From Dinochytrium kinnereticum (lineage: Eukaryota; Chytridiomycota; Chytridiomycetes; Chytridiales; Chytridiaceae): a stretch of DNA of 64,000 nucleotides. The translations under genes and the position numbers were made by a program. Positions 1 to 12,329 of this stretch are shown one piece after another. How positions within the stretch are numbered: position 1 is the first letter of the stretch; every line of letters starts with the position of its first letter. The stretch spans positions 81,135-145,134 of the forward strand of contig JADGJT010000010.1 of NCBI GenBank assembly GCA_027604005.1, in the 5' to 3' direction. The notes below the pieces were generated by a model. It ran no database searches, was not told the origin of the DNA, and saw only the letters and a list, made by a program, of their open reading frames with translations.

Positions 1-2086
1 ACCTCGCCCTCACAAGGACTTCTCCTCAAACCTACACAAGGAAAGACACACTTTGCATGCTGATAAGAAAATTCGGCTTCCTGGTGGAGCTGTTAACGTG
101 TGTGTGAAAAAAGAAGCACCAGAATCGGCCGGCCCCGTCACGTCGAAGGCGGATTTTACGTCAAACTTTGCCGATTCGAGAAAGAGATACTTCGCGGCTC
201 AAAATGCTGCGAGGAAGAAGTCTGCTGGGGCTGTATTTTTGAATGCATCTGGGATGACTTCGGTGATACGTGAGTTTCTTATAGGCCCTTTTCTTTCGAT
301 AATATGCTTCGTCAATCTAACGTGCATTTCTTAACACTAATTTTTCTGCTGCTAACGTTTGTTATTGAACCAATTGTAGCCCCTGCTGCTGAGAGCCAAA
401 CAGCCGATTTTCCAGCTGGTTCTGTGGATTATGGCGATGAGAGAATCGAATCGTACTCTGGCCTCAAATTAAAGTAGGGCCTTTTTACTCTTTTCATGTG
501 TTTTCGGATTTCATCTTGCTATATGATCTGGCATATTTATAAATTATACATTTCTGATTTTAAGAGATCGGTTGGTGTCAAGAAAAGAAATTGAAGGCCA
601 TATGGAATCTAGGACTTTCAAGCCCCTATCGTCCCTTCGCAGGCTCCCACACTACGGCGGTGACTTTGCGTTTGATTGGGTAACAATCGGCGTTTTAGCA
701 AGCAAATCAGAGCTGAAGACAGCAGCCACTGGAAAGAAGTTTTGCGTCCTTCGCCTGGCTGATCTTTGCGGCGAGATGATCAATGTCTTCTTGTTTGGCG
801 ATAGCCTAGATCGGCATAAGGATCAAGACGAAGGTGCTGTCTTGGCATTACTAAACCCGCAGATTTTGCATCCAACAGAGGTTTGTATTTCTATTTTTCT
901 CGTTTATTTTTTCTTGCTGTTTACTTTTGTAGTCTCAGCCTTTGATTGTATATTATATTGAAACGGTATTCAGCGGGATGGGGCTCCAGGGTTAAATGTA
1001 GACAACCCAGACAAGCTGATGAGAATTGGAACGTCGGCTGATTATGGAACGTGTCGAGGAAAGGGGAAGGACGGACAAAGATGCCTTGCGCTAATTAATA
1101 GGTGCACTTTTTTCGCTTTAATCCTGATACTCAAATTTCACTTAGAAAAAACGGCGGCTACTGCGATTTTCATTCCCTTAGCGTTCTTAAGTCATCAAAA
1201 TTCCATCGGCAGGAGTTCGCAACAGGGTAGCTTTTTTTTCTTTCTCTCGTTTTAGCTTCTTGTTATCCATTGCCTCGCCTTTCACGTATACTTCTGTTTC
1301 ACTTTGTTCTTTCCCCTCTTAATTTCCCGCTTTATCGCTCATGAAGTGGCCGTATAATCTATGAACTGCATACTTACAATCTCGGTTTTAGGAACGCTTC
1401 CCTTGCGTTGAATGATCCAAGTAACGATGCGAGCAAACGGAGCCAGCGCAACAATAAGGCGCACGGAACGTATATCCTGCCTGGTGGCCATATGCTTTCA
1501 ACGCATGGGCAGAAATCCGTCGTGATGGAACCCCTGAAGAATGGAGGTGCTAAACTGGTGAACCCCCAACTGTGAGTTTGTTTGTTTTTTTTCAAAAAAA
1601 ACGGGATGACAGGCGCTGATACCCTGTTCCAGAGCCGACTTACTCTCAGTAGACAGTAAAGGTGCGCGCTGCGTGCGTGCTGCGAGAGGGATGACTGCTG
1701 GTATGATAAACAAGATGTAATTCTTTATTGGCTTAGACTAACTGTGTCAAAGATAAGAAGTCACCGGCTAAAGCTGTCTTCCCGATGGAGGCCATCCGTA
1801 AGCTAGGATTTGACCCGGCTACTGGGAAGGATGCGATTGCGGTTGCTGATCGTTCACCGAATGTCACCCCTACGAAACGTAGACTCGACTTTGGTGATAA
1901 GGTGCATCCTAGCCCTTTACCCATGTGTGCCATTGGTGACGTCGATGATGACGATGTTGAGATTGATGAGACGGACGGCGTGGTTTGTGTTAATTATTTG
2001 CTTGCGTCATCTGCGCTTTACATTCTCATTATCGCTTTTCCATGTAGCCTCTCTTGGATTTTACTGCCATATTCCAAAAGGGTTAG
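1..2086 (+). CDS. mcm10: Mcm10 replication initiation factor (5' truncated by window edge)
   Basis: Mcm10 loads onto origins with the CMG helicase and recruits DNA polymerase alpha. The reading frame is already open at the first bases, so the N-terminus lies outside the window. The conserved core is spread over several exons: a segment leading into the OB-fold (RLVSRKEIEGHMESRTFKPL), then VLRLADLCGEMINVFLFGDS, then VDNPDKLMRIGTSADYGTC. The CCCH zinc finger (GTCRGKGKDGQRC, then GGYCDFH) is split by an intron near 1101-1147. A later exon carries KLGFDPATGKDA, a motif typical of the region after the zinc finger. The end assumes a last intron at 1983-2047, giving a short tail PLLDFTAIFQKG and a stop at 2084-2086; reading through instead stops at 2090. 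The family call is firm; the last two exon boundaries are tentative. Confidence 0.9.
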
Positions 2087-2491
2087 GTAGGTCATAAAAA
2101 TAAATCGATACGAGATTATTAATACATTTCATTGACAACTTATTTATTATTCATGTTATTAATTCTGACTGAAGTTCTCGAGGGCCCTCGAAAACTCAGA
2201 TAGGCACATGAATCGGGCGTCCCCTCTCCTGCCTCTATTATAATAAAAAGCCTACAAGTCCATATATGATAACTATCTTTCACGTAACTGAATTGTAATA
2301 AGAAATGATTATCAACCCAAGTGAACTTACACGTGGGCCAAAAGAGCGATAGGGCATTGATTCATCACATTCATGTATCATGTATAATGAACAGAAACTA
2401 GAAAGTGCCTAAAAGATTCCGGAGTTGCCATAACAGAAACACAGCACACAAATAATCCCAACAACTGCCCAATCAACAATTTCGGTCACCC
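2087..2491. other. Intergenic region, mcm10 3' to mcd4 5'
   Basis: AT-rich spacer between two genes on the same strand. A run with AATAAA-like strings follows the mcm10 stop (around 2095-2105). No coding or RNA gene is visible. Confidence 0.6.
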
Positions 2492-5400
2492 ATGATATCT
2501 ATTGAAGGTTGGTGAGCGATCATGGACACCTACGACTCGAATGAAGCTATTCTCCATGCCGAATGTTAGCTGATCAGTCGGCTTATGCCATTCAGGAAGC
2601 ATCCGCGGCGCCGTAGCCAACCTTCTCATCATTGGGGTTGTCTTCCACGTGGTCTACAGTTGGTCAATCTTCGACATTTACTTTAGGTCTCCACTTGTTC
2701 ATGGCATGACACCAGTTCATCCACCCCTGCCAGCACCAGCAAAGCGGCTTGTTCTTTTCGTAGGTACGCTACGAGAGATCTCACACACAATGCCTTTGTT
2801 GCTCACACTCTTCACAGCCGATGGCCTTAGGGCTGACAAGCTCTTCGAGAATCGGATTGCCTTGGCTCCTTACCTGAGAGACGTTGTTCTCTCGAAAGGA
2901 TCTTGGGGTGTCTCGCATACGCGGGTACCAACTGAGTCTCGGCCTGGACACGTTGCGCTTATTGCTGGATTCTACGAGGACGTTAGTGCTGTCACCCAAG
3001 GTTCGGTCGATTTTCGATATGATAGGAAATCTGATGTCATGCTTTTTCCTTTTAATATGATCTTGGGCATGGTTTTTATCAGGATGGAAGACCAACCCTG
3101 TTGAATTCGACTCTTTGTTCAATGAAACGCGAAAGACGTGGTCGTTTGGGTCTCCTGATATTTTGCCCATGTTTGCTGAAGGCGCGACTGATCGAAGCCG
3201 GGTGGATATGTTCATGTATCCGGCGGAGAGCGAGGATTTTGCAGAGGAAGGTGTGTTGGTTTAAAGTTGTTGTTGGTTAAGGGGGTTCTGATGGTTTTAA
3301 TTATTTCTTACTTTATTGAAGACGCGAGCAAGCTTGACACCTGGGTATTTGATAAGGTGGATGAGTTTTTCAAGAACGCTACAGTGGACGCAGAACTTGA
3401 CGCCCTGCTTCGGAGTGATAAAATTGTCTTCTTCTTACAGTAAGAATCAAAGGTGGAATCCTTGTTCTAAGTTTCCGTTTCGAATAGTTTGCTTGGCCTT
3501 GACACGAATGGTCACGCTCATCGACCTTACTCTAAAGAATACTTGGAAAATATTCGCCTAGTTGACGCTGGTATCAAGTCATTTGTAGAAAAGTTTGAGG
3601 CGTTTTATGGGAATGATCAAAGAACTGCTTTCGTATTTACGGCAGATCATGGGATGAGTAACCGTGGGAACCACGGTGATGGTCACCCGGAGAACACGGA
3701 AACACCAATAATTGCGTGGGGTGCCGGAGTAGCTGGGCCGAATAAAACTCATGCGACGGGCCATAAGGAGGATTGGAATTTGTTGGAAGTTCAGAGGAAT
3801 GATTTAAACCAGGCTGATATTGCACCGCTTATGGTGCGTTAAGTATTGCGTCTCTCCTGTTATTGACTCATTCAAACATCTCTTTTCTTCTCTAGTCCAC
3901 CTTAATTGGAGTTCCGTACCCTATGAACTCAGTTGGAGTCCTGCCAATCCCATACCTTAGCAACACAGACGAGTACAAAGCTCGAGCTGCCTTCGGAAAC
4001 GGAAAACAGATACTTCAGCAATACCTCGTAAAAGAGGAATCCAAGAGAAGAACCGAGTTGTCATTTGTACCCTTCCACCCTCTCTTAAATCATTCTACCA
4101 GAATGCAGGAGATAGAGACGTTGATTGAGAAAGGTCATATCGAACTTGCAGAACTGAAGAGTATGGAGATTGTACAGCTTTGCGTTGATGGGTTACGGTA
4201 TTATCAAACTTATGATTGGCTCTTTTTGAGGAGTATCATCTCGGCGGGGTATGCGGGGTGGATTGTCTACAGCTTGTTGTTTATTGTGAGGACTTACGGT
4301 GGTGTTGGGACTAGCAATGTTCGGAAGGGAGTCTCGGATACCACGGTTGAATCTCAGGGATTGTTTTTATCTTTTCTAATGCTTGCCTTAGGTAAACTCT
4401 GTTTCAGTTTTGGTGATGGCGGGATTCTCTGCTCTTTTGTTCGTTAAGCAGTCCCCACCAAACTATTACCTTTACATTGCCTTCATGGTTTACTTGTGGG
4501 GCGAGGCGATAAAGTACCGTACCTTTGGTGTTGCAGCGTTGAAGATTGGCCTACAAACCGGTGGATGGGTGTGGACAGTATCGAAAGGAATTCTTTACGT
4601 CATTGCTTTAGAAGTCTTAGTAACTGCATGTTTTTTCGACATTACCTGACTTTTTAGGTTTACAGTTACTTTAGAAGAGATATTCTCACGCCATGTCTCA
4701 TCGCCGCCGGTGTTCTCTGGCCGTTCTTTATCCCATTAGAATTCAGGAAAAGTAATCGAATTGTTGTTCTGTGGTGGAGAGTTTTTTGTGTCGTTTTAAG
4801 CGTGTTTACCGTGCTTCCTGTTGAAAAGGGAGAGGATGTTCAGCTTGTGTGAGTTCTTTTCTTTCGGGTCGACTTTCTCTTCCTGTGCTTTCGCTAAGCC
4901 TGGATCGTAGGACCTATGGTGGTATCTTGATTTTTGTTTCGGGATTGATGGCGTGGCAGCTTCTTCCACGGGAGGTTTCGTCTCTACCGAAAACCGGAGC
5001 TAAGGTAGCTGCGTCTAAAGGAGAGGCACCAAACATTATCCTGCCACAGGTATACAACAACCAAGAAGCACAAAATTAAAGCACCCGTTTAGCTCTTTAT
5101 TATTCTCCTTAGTATTGTCATTGTAAATGATACTTCTGCGAAGCTTAAGAGGAAAGAGGGTCTCCCAATTGTGAACCAAATTTTGAGCTGGCTCATCCTA
5201 GCCTCCTGTACTATTATACCTTATGTTGACACAGCCAAAAAGGGGCATCACTTTTTGAGAAGGATTATAGTCATTTACCTGTCTTTTGCACCGCTGTTTA
5301 TTCTTCTTAGCATATCGTAAGATTCGATTGTTTAAACACTTACTCACATTCTTCCGTAGATATGAGGCGCTATTCTATGGCGTGTTTTCCTTGTTACTGA

Positions 5401-6031
5401 TTGCCTGGCTTATCCTTGAACGACGGATCTACTCTGATTCCGCGTTATATCCTCTGAGTAACGAATATCAGGTATCTTTTCCCCATTTTAATTTTCATTC
5501 GTGCTAAACGAAACAAAATAATAGGATGCTACGAAATCCACTCCCACATCTCCTCAATTCCGCCCCCTCGTCTCCGCTGACCTCCGAATTGCCGTCTTCT
5601 TCCTCCTCTTCGTCAATGTAGCTTTCTTCGGCACCGGCAACATAGCCTCTGTCTCCTCCTTCTCCCTGGAATCTGTCTACCGTTTCACAACGGTCTTCAA
5701 CCCATTCCTAATGGCCGCTCTTCTTCTCATGAAGATATGGGTTCCCTTTTTCCTTCTCTCTGCGGTGTTTGGAGTGTTATCACGATCTCTTGATTTACCT
5801 GCGTTTAGCTTATTCTTGGTCGTGCTGTCGACTACGGATGTGATGACGCTGAATTTCTTTTTCTTGGTTAGGGATGATGGGAGTTGGTTGGAGATTGGGA
5901 CCACCATTAGTCATTTTATTATCGCAAGTGCTTTTATTGTTTTTCAGATAGTGTTGTTCAGTGTAGGGCACTTTTTGGTCGGGAAGGTGCTTATTCCACC
6001 GATTGGAAGGAAAGGGAAGAAGGCGCTGTAG
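2492..6031 (+). CDS. mcd4: GPI ethanolamine phosphate transferase 1 (Mcd4/PIG-N)
   Basis: This ER membrane enzyme adds ethanolamine phosphate to the first mannose of the GPI anchor precursor. The N-terminal alkaline-phosphatase-like domain shows [25 protein letters not shown] (metal-binding Asp), [20 protein letters not shown] (nucleophile Thr), [15 protein letters not shown] and [21 protein letters not shown] long C-terminal part with many hydrophobic segments follows, ending in a lysine-rich tail. At least nine introns are needed, for example 2764-2817 and the one ending at about 3082. No ATG lies in the frame of the first conserved exon. I propose an exon at 2492-2507 spliced to 2596, which gives [16 protein letters not shown] and keeps frame; this start is tentative. 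The family assignment is essentially certain. Confidence 0.93.
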
Positions 6032-6717
6032 ACAGGCCATTAATGATTATGTTTGAACCTAGAAACTTTTGGGACGAAAACAAGTAAAGAAAAAATCAGG
6101 TGTTGGATTATTCAGTTTCAAAAGTGAGGTCCTTATTGGGACCAAATGTATCTAAGGAGATAAATCCAAAACTCGAAAGAATTCAATCAATCATTTTTAT
6201 TAAAGGATTAGAATAAATAGAAGAGAAGGAAGATGAATGAGCTCAGAAATGAAGTTCTCGTCTTCCTCGAAAGCCAAAAGAGGCAAAAGAGTAGGTGCAG
6301 CGGTTCTTCATTGTAATTTCATCACAGCCCGAGGGGTAATATGCAGATTTCAAACAAGTGAATAATGAAACAAGGGAAGAGGGTGGTAAGGATTCGCGTT
6401 GAAGAAATGATCATGAGGATAGGGGATAGACAAGCTGGATCAAGAGAGAACATGGTCGGATGCAAGAGAATGAACAGCGCCGTAAGGATCAGAAGGCGAG
6501 GTTCATCAGCGCAGACGAGACGAGAAAGAAGTTCTCATCTGGGCTGGAGAAAGACGACCTCTACTGTTAAAGCGTCGTTCGTCCCATCCAAGATCCAACT
6601 CTGGACGGAATGACTGAAGAAAAAAAGAAAACGAAATAAATAATTCTAATACATTTCAGCATTTCAAACCCACAGATTGTCCCACCACCACCACCAATTG
6701 ACCATTCACTCCTGGAC
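6032..6717. other. Intergenic region, mcd4 3' to cfd1 5'
   Basis: 686 bp holding the mcd4 3' end and the cfd1 promoter. Purine-rich stretches occur around 6365-6560. The 82-codon frame in them has no conserved features and I do not count it as a gene. Confidence 0.6.
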
Positions 6718-7751
6718 ATGGCCACCTCTGGCGTCTCAAACATCAAGCACATCGTCCTTGTGCTCTCCGGCAAAGGCGGCGTGGGCAAGTCAACCGTCAC
6801 AACCGAACTCGCTTTAAGTCTGTGGAACAATGGAGAGAAGAAAGTCGGCATCCTTGATGTGGATTTAACAGGGCCTTCCATGCCCAGGATGCTGGGGATT
6901 CAGAGTAAGCAGGTTCATCAGGGATCGAGTGGTTGGGTACCTGTTTGGGCTGATGAGAAGGGGACAATTAGATGTATGTCTATTGGATTTTTGTTGAAGG
7001 GGAAGGATGATGCGGTTATCTGGAGAGGGCCTAAAAAGACTGGTTTGTTTTTTTGTTCTTTGTTGAGGTCGAAAAGTCTTCACCCAGTTTACTTACAGTT
7101 TCCTCCTCTATCTGTATGCTTTCTGTTCGGTGGTTTTAGCTATGATCAAGCAGTTTATTGAGGATGTGGTGTGGGGAGAACTGGATTACCTCATTGTCGA
7201 CACGCCTCCTGGAACAAGTGACGAACACATCTCTCTCGTCGAATATCTGAAAGAGTACAACCCCGATGGGGCCGTTTTAGTAACAACACCGCAGGTACGA
7301 TTTAAGCTTTTAAGAAGCAGCCGATCAAGTGTTTAACGTATTTGTCATCAGGCAATCTCAATACTGGACGTCAGAAAAGAGCTGAGTTTCTGTAAAAAAG
7401 TCGGCATACGAGTCTTGGGTATCATTGAGAACATGAGTGGATACGTTTGCCCTCATTGCGCTGTATGTTTTCCATCTTTTCCATCTCTCTCCAAGCATCT
7501 AAACTTGAATACTATTCATTCGTCAACAGGAATGCACAAACGTGTTTTCAAAAGGCGGAGGTGAGAAACTCGCCAAAGAGCACGATCTGCCTTATTTGGG
7601 AAGTGTTCCGATTGACCCAGCTTTGGTGAACATGATTGAAGCTTCGGAGGGTGGCATTATTGGTAATTTTGAAAAGTCGGCGTTATATCCCATTTTTAAG
7701 AAGATTGCGGAGGATGTACATTCAACCTGTAGTGCTACTAGTGAGTCGTAA
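6718..7751 (+). CDS. cfd1: Cytosolic Fe-S cluster assembly P-loop ATPase (Cfd1/NUBP2)
   Basis: Cfd1 with Nbp35 forms the scaffold of the cytosolic iron-sulfur assembly machinery. The protein starts [26 protein letters not shown], which contains the deviant Walker A (GKGGVGKST). It continues with [14 protein letters not shown], the Walker B-like [16 protein letters not shown] and [18 protein letters not shown] with the bridging CxxC. It lacks the N-terminal four-cysteine ferredoxin-like motif of Nbp35, which supports the Cfd1/NUBP2 branch. Three introns are clear: 7043-7139, 7295-7351 and 7463-7529. The last splits the cysteine motif exactly between CPHCA and ECT. The stop is at 7749-7751. Start and exon structure are well supported. 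Confidence 0.95.
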
Positions 7752-8417
7752 CGGCCATGTAGAAAGACGCGATTCATGTACCTCCTTGTCTTTCTTCTAG
7801 TAGACGGCTCCTTTTGATCCCTTTCTTCACTTAACCCCTGATAATAATACAATATCGCATTCTTCAACAAACTGCAGTGATTATTTCATACCAGTTGATA
7901 GAGCATACATAACTCGGACTAAACACTTTGAGAACCAACATCATGCATTTGACGATAATGAGGCGAAGAGTGAAAAGCAGGAAAACTGTGTGGGCCCACA
8001 ACGTTAGAGTGATGACACAAACAACACAGTTGAAAACATTCAATCAAATTACTGAAGAAAACCACTTCATCAATCAATCATAATCAAAAGAAACAAAAAC
8101 CTGGGCGAGAGAGGGGAAAGGCAGTTTAAGAAATATACAAGAGAGAACGGGGGAGGACTCAAGGTGTACGAGTAACGGCCGAACAAACACATGGCCTGGT
8201 ATCCCGCAATGCAATTTAGAGTGTGGGAGGATTTACTGATGCTACGAGGGGAAATACCAAAAAAATATTGAGAGAAAACATAAATAGAATACGTGGTTGT
8301 GGGATTAAGACGGGGCTCGGGGAGGGTGGGGGGACTCAGACAAGAAAAAGAACTGTGGCAAAAACGGGGGACTAGGGGGAATAAAAGAGGGTCAGGACTG
8401 GATAACGATTTGCGAAA
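7752..8417. other. Convergent intergenic region
   Basis: 3' ends of cfd1 (+) and the zinc-knuckle gene (-) face each other here. The sequence is A-rich with a G-rich patch at 8311-8390. I see no gene. Confidence 0.6.
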
Positions 8418-9744
8418 TCACATCAATTGAGCTGGCATGAACCTTCGCCTTGGACATGTGTAAATCCAGTGCCCAGGAACTGAGCAGATCTTGCAGATAT
8501 AGGAATCGGGTGGCATGGGGGTTGAGGGCTTCATGTGATTAAAGTTGCATTGCTGGATCCTGAATAGAAAAAGAGCATTATTAGCTTTCGGAATAGTCTT
8601 TCCAAAAAAAAGAATAATGACTGACAACGAATGGAAAAGCAAGAAACAAGCAGTCAACTCACCAATGCCCAGCGACATTGCACTTTCTGCAGATGTACCC
8701 CTCGGGAGGTGCCGATGGCCTGATCTCCTTCTTGATTCTTGCAGCACTGGATGGCTCAATAAACGAGCTGTTCTGCAGATACTTTGCCTCGGTGACATTG
8801 CTCAACAAAAACTGTCTCCCAGTGTAAGGATTGATAGCACAGGCAGGCGATGTGTCTCTCCGCTTCTCCCTATACAGAGAGCAGTTCTTGAGCCAGTGAC
8901 CTTCAACGAAGCTGAGAAAGGGGTTAGCGTTGGCATGGGTGGCATGTCTATTGCAGCAAAGGTGGTAGGCAGGGATTGTCAAATTGCTTACCAGAGTTTG
9001 CAAATGTAACCTGATGGAGGAGAGTTTGAGAAGGGGTTACCACGAGTTGACGACGAGGCGTCCGCGGCGGTGTTGGTGGAGGCAGGGGTTGGTGCGGTGG
9101 GGGAGCCATCAGACAGCGAGTTGCCTGAAGTTTGGGTTGGGAAGATATTTTCTGCGGTTAGGAACGGATTAAGAATCAATCTGTAAACAAAAGAATAACA
9201 AACCTCTGTCATCAACGTAAAGTGGCTGCAGCTCTGACTGCATTCGGAGACCCCTAAACGTCTCTTCCTCCTGCATCAAAGCAGCAATATGCCTCATACG
9301 GTTGTACTGGTTGACATCACTGCTGTTCTGGTAAGAATAGTCTTGAAGGTGTCTGTCCATGTCTCCATTCCAATAAGTACCATTGGCCGATATCTCTGGC
9401 CTTGGAAACCCATACTTTGCGTTATCCATGTCTGTCTTGGCTGCCATCCCATATTCCATGTGGGTTGGATGGGATTGTCCAGTGCTAGTCAGGGCCCAGA
9501 CTCCGTTTGCATGGACCATGATTGTCTTCGAGGCTGGGAGTTCGTGTAGCTTGGTTGGTGACAGAGACTTTAGGGAGTCTTGCAGAGAGTCAGTGGTCTG
9601 GTGGTTGTGAATCGATAGTTTGCGGCGAAGGTGTTCCGCAATGTCGACTGCGCACTGAGGTTCTCTACTGTTGGTGATTGTGTTTGTTGGTGCTGATGTT
9701 GTCGGGAAGGATGGTGATGCCCCGAATGTTCCACTTGTTATCAT
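8418..9744 (-). CDS. Protein with three CCHC zinc knuckles
   Basis: Four exons (9744-9204, 9151-8992, 8911-8663, 8559-8418) give 363 residues. The N-terminal half is low complexity and polar, with no domain I recognise. The C-terminal third holds three near-identical C-x2-C-x4-H-x4-C knuckles, each led by (G/S)YIC: CKLCFVEGHWLKNC, CRKCNVAGHWIQQC and CKICSVPGHWIYTC. Introns fall inside the first two knuckles at equivalent places, next to the GHW motif or the second Cys, so correct splicing is needed to make them. The GHW signature resembles the single knuckle of RBBP6/Mpe1-type RNA-binding proteins, so single-stranded nucleic acid binding is a reasonable guess. No DWNN or RING domain is present, so this is not Mpe1. 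Function unknown. Confidence 0.85.
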
Positions 9745-10830
9745 TTGGACGGGACGGGGTTGTGAGTAGGCTTTATAGCACCGGTCGTCTTTTTTTTTTT
9801 CTTTGAAAGGGTGCAGGTTTTAAAATTATGCAAATGAGCAAAGGTGGAAGAACAGCAGCAGCAGCAGCAATAATAAAATAAAGAGGTTTTAATCCAGTAA
9901 ACAGGTGGTTGAATTGGTGGATTTGGAGCAGATCGACGTGACAGGATGTTTCCTGTTAACTGAGCAGTATAATGTGACCGTTTGAGAAGCGGGAACCCAA
10001 AGCAAGGGAAGGGGTGATCACCGCTGATTCGCCCTCTGTTTGTTGTGTTTGAGCACTCACGAGGTGTGCCAGCTGTCAGGTGAGGAGGGATGCCGCCCAA
10101 TCAGCAGCGCTCCTCTGCTCCTCGGAAATAAAACAAAATTGAAAAAATGAAAGTTGATTCGGACTTGCTTTTCGAGGTCAGCAGTTGGTTTGTTTGACCT
10201 TCCTGATCGCGTGAGCAATGCAAAAAAACGCCAGAAGTTGAAACGCTGGGCACCTTCCCTTGCCAACAAATAACATTAATAAATGAGTGAACATCATCTG
10301 CCTTTAATTGCTGCTGGAAAAGCCTGCTGCTGAATTGAAACTCTCTTTCTTTCTTTCTTCCTCTGCTCAATATTCATAGCATTATTGGCGTAAGGTCAAC
10401 TGAGCCGCCCCACCACTGCCCTCGCGGCATGGCGCTGTCACATCATGGGAATCACTATTTAATAATCAGAACCTGAAACCGTCAGGCATCTTCTTGCATC
10501 CTTACTGCATGAGGTGTTCTGGGATGCTGGCGGTGCTGGCAGAGGCCGGAAGACCTCGCTTAGTCAATGCAGAAGGTCTTATTTAGCAATTGTCTCCACT
10601 ATACATTGATGGTCCTGATGGCTTGGGTCATGGTGTTTGAATATTGGGATGTTTAAATTGCTTTGCAGCTTGCCTACTTTGATGAAGGCACATTTGATCT
10701 GCTTTACCGATAAGCTGCAGTGACTTCATCCAACCTGCGTTGAAGGGATTAATCGACCTTCAACAGTGGGGACGGCCGTCCATCGCCTCATCCTCAATGA
10801 CGGACTCGCTCTTGCACAACCTTGTGGCAA
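9745..10830. other. Divergent intergenic region
   Basis: 1.1 kb between the starts of the zinc-knuckle gene (-) and the MscL-like gene (+). It contains a short AGC repeat (9854-9871), an octamer-like ATGCAAAT near 9828 and a TTTC microsatellite near 10345. Frames up to 119 codons on the minus strand are low complexity and are not counted as genes. Upstream exons of the channel gene could be hidden here. Confidence 0.5.
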
Positions 10831-12220
10831 ATGATTTCGTTTTTGAGCAGCTTCGTCAGCAGCCACTCTGAGCACTCGCCTCCAACCGATCGGGACTGTT
10901 TGCGTCCAGGATTCAATTCAAATGTTCAAAAGAACCCAGCGGATGCAGCTGCAACAACAACAAGAATGACGGCCACCACGATTCCCGACCACATCCCCAA
11001 ATCAGTTCTCCACATCACAAAATCGATACCATCCCAAACAACACACGCGAAGACTGACATCACCGAGCCCCATCACTGCAGCAATCACCTGCATAGAAGA
11101 CATCGACTCCTTAGAGACTGCCATGACGAAATAACTTCCGTGGCTTCTGGGTCGACGCAATCAGTAGCTGTGTCGACCACTCTAACAGCCATCTCCGCCA
11201 CACCAGCGCCAATGCGTTCTTCCGAATCTCTTAACCTCATTGATGCATCGAAATCTGGTGGTGCCGTGACAGGAGGGAGTGATAGTCAAAATGGGGGACA
11301 GCTGAGAACGCCGAGGCCAAATTCTGTGATTGATCTTTTGCTGGATCAGGTTGAGGCTGGGCCCGCAAAGGCGCCAATGGCCTATTGGCATCAGTTTAAA
11401 CGATTTGTTATTCAGACGAGGGTCTTGGAAACTGGGGTTTGTTTTCTCTGCTTTTGTCATCCTTTAGTGTTGTATTGTTAGTCCTTTGGTTTTTGTTATT
11501 TGTTTTTTAAGGCAAGGAATGGGCTATGTTCTTTCGCGAAATTAGGAATCTAAAAATCAAAACATAAAAGGTGGGTGTGATTGTTGGAAGAGCTTTCCAA
11601 GAAGTGGTTCGGAGCTTTGTGAATGATCTTTTTGTGCCGCCCATCGCAGCCATCGCCGGTACGTCTTCATTTCATACTAGTCCTCCTCATGTTCTAAAAT
11701 AAGTTGACATCAAAAAGGAGATCGCGTTTCAAATAAGTTTTTGGTGCTGAGACAAGGAAGGACGAAAGGAAAAAAGTTTAAGACGGTTGAAGAGGCATTT
11801 GCGGACGGTGCCATCACTCTGAATTACGGACGCTTTGTCCATCAGTCTATCAATTTCTTGGCAGTTGGTTTGAGTGTTTACTGGTTTTTGCGGGGTAAGT
11901 CTGGTATTTTTCTCTGCTGCAAATTCGCCTTTTGGATGTTGTGGCCATTGAAAAAAAAAAAAAAAAACACACAGAAGGTTTACACATGTTCAAAGATTCA
12001 TCTCTTAATCGAATCCCATGCATGCCTTCCTCCATTCTCCCAAACAGTCCTGAAGAATTTTTTCGAATGGCGAGCAGACCCTCATGATCGCCGCCCATGC
12101 CCCAAATGCCTCTCTGATATCCCTAAAAAGGCCGAACGATGCGCATTCTGCGGTTCGGATATTCCCGTCTCTAATCGTGATGCGGTGGCGTCAGGTCGCG
12201 ATCGTAGCATTGAAGGTTGA
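10831..12220 (+). CDS. MscL-like large-conductance mechanosensitive channel with C-terminal zinc ribbon
   Basis: MscL channels open under membrane tension to release osmolytes. Four exons (10831-11436, 11571-11658, 11718-11894, 12048-12220) give 347 residues. The channel core is VGVIVGRAFQEVVRSFVNDL (first helix), FVPPIAAIAGD, FLVLRQG, then ADGAITLNYGRFVHQSINFL (second helix). After it comes CPKCLSDIPKKAERCAFCG, the four-cysteine tail known from some MscL proteins. About 200 residues rich in Ser, Thr and Pro precede the core, far more than in bacterial MscL. Later in-frame ATGs (for example near 11211) could be the true start. The genes around it and its four exons argue for a resident nuclear gene. 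Plasma membrane or organelle location cannot be told from the sequence. Confidence 0.85.
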
Positions 12221-12329
12221 TGTTTGGTCGTTCAGGTTAAGTTTTTGGCCGTGTTGAACAAGCCACCTTTTTTATTAATATTTTTATTATTATACTGAAC
12301 GATGCAAATAAAAAAGTTTTTATTGCGCC

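Noticed and set aside
6365..6613. 82-codon Arg/Lys-rich frame upstream of cfd1
   Set aside because: Composition follows the purine bias of the DNA and no ortholog-like motif is visible.
9828..9835. Octamer ATGCAAAT in a promoter region
   Set aside because: An eight-base match is expected by chance in a window of this size, and the motif's role is known from animals.
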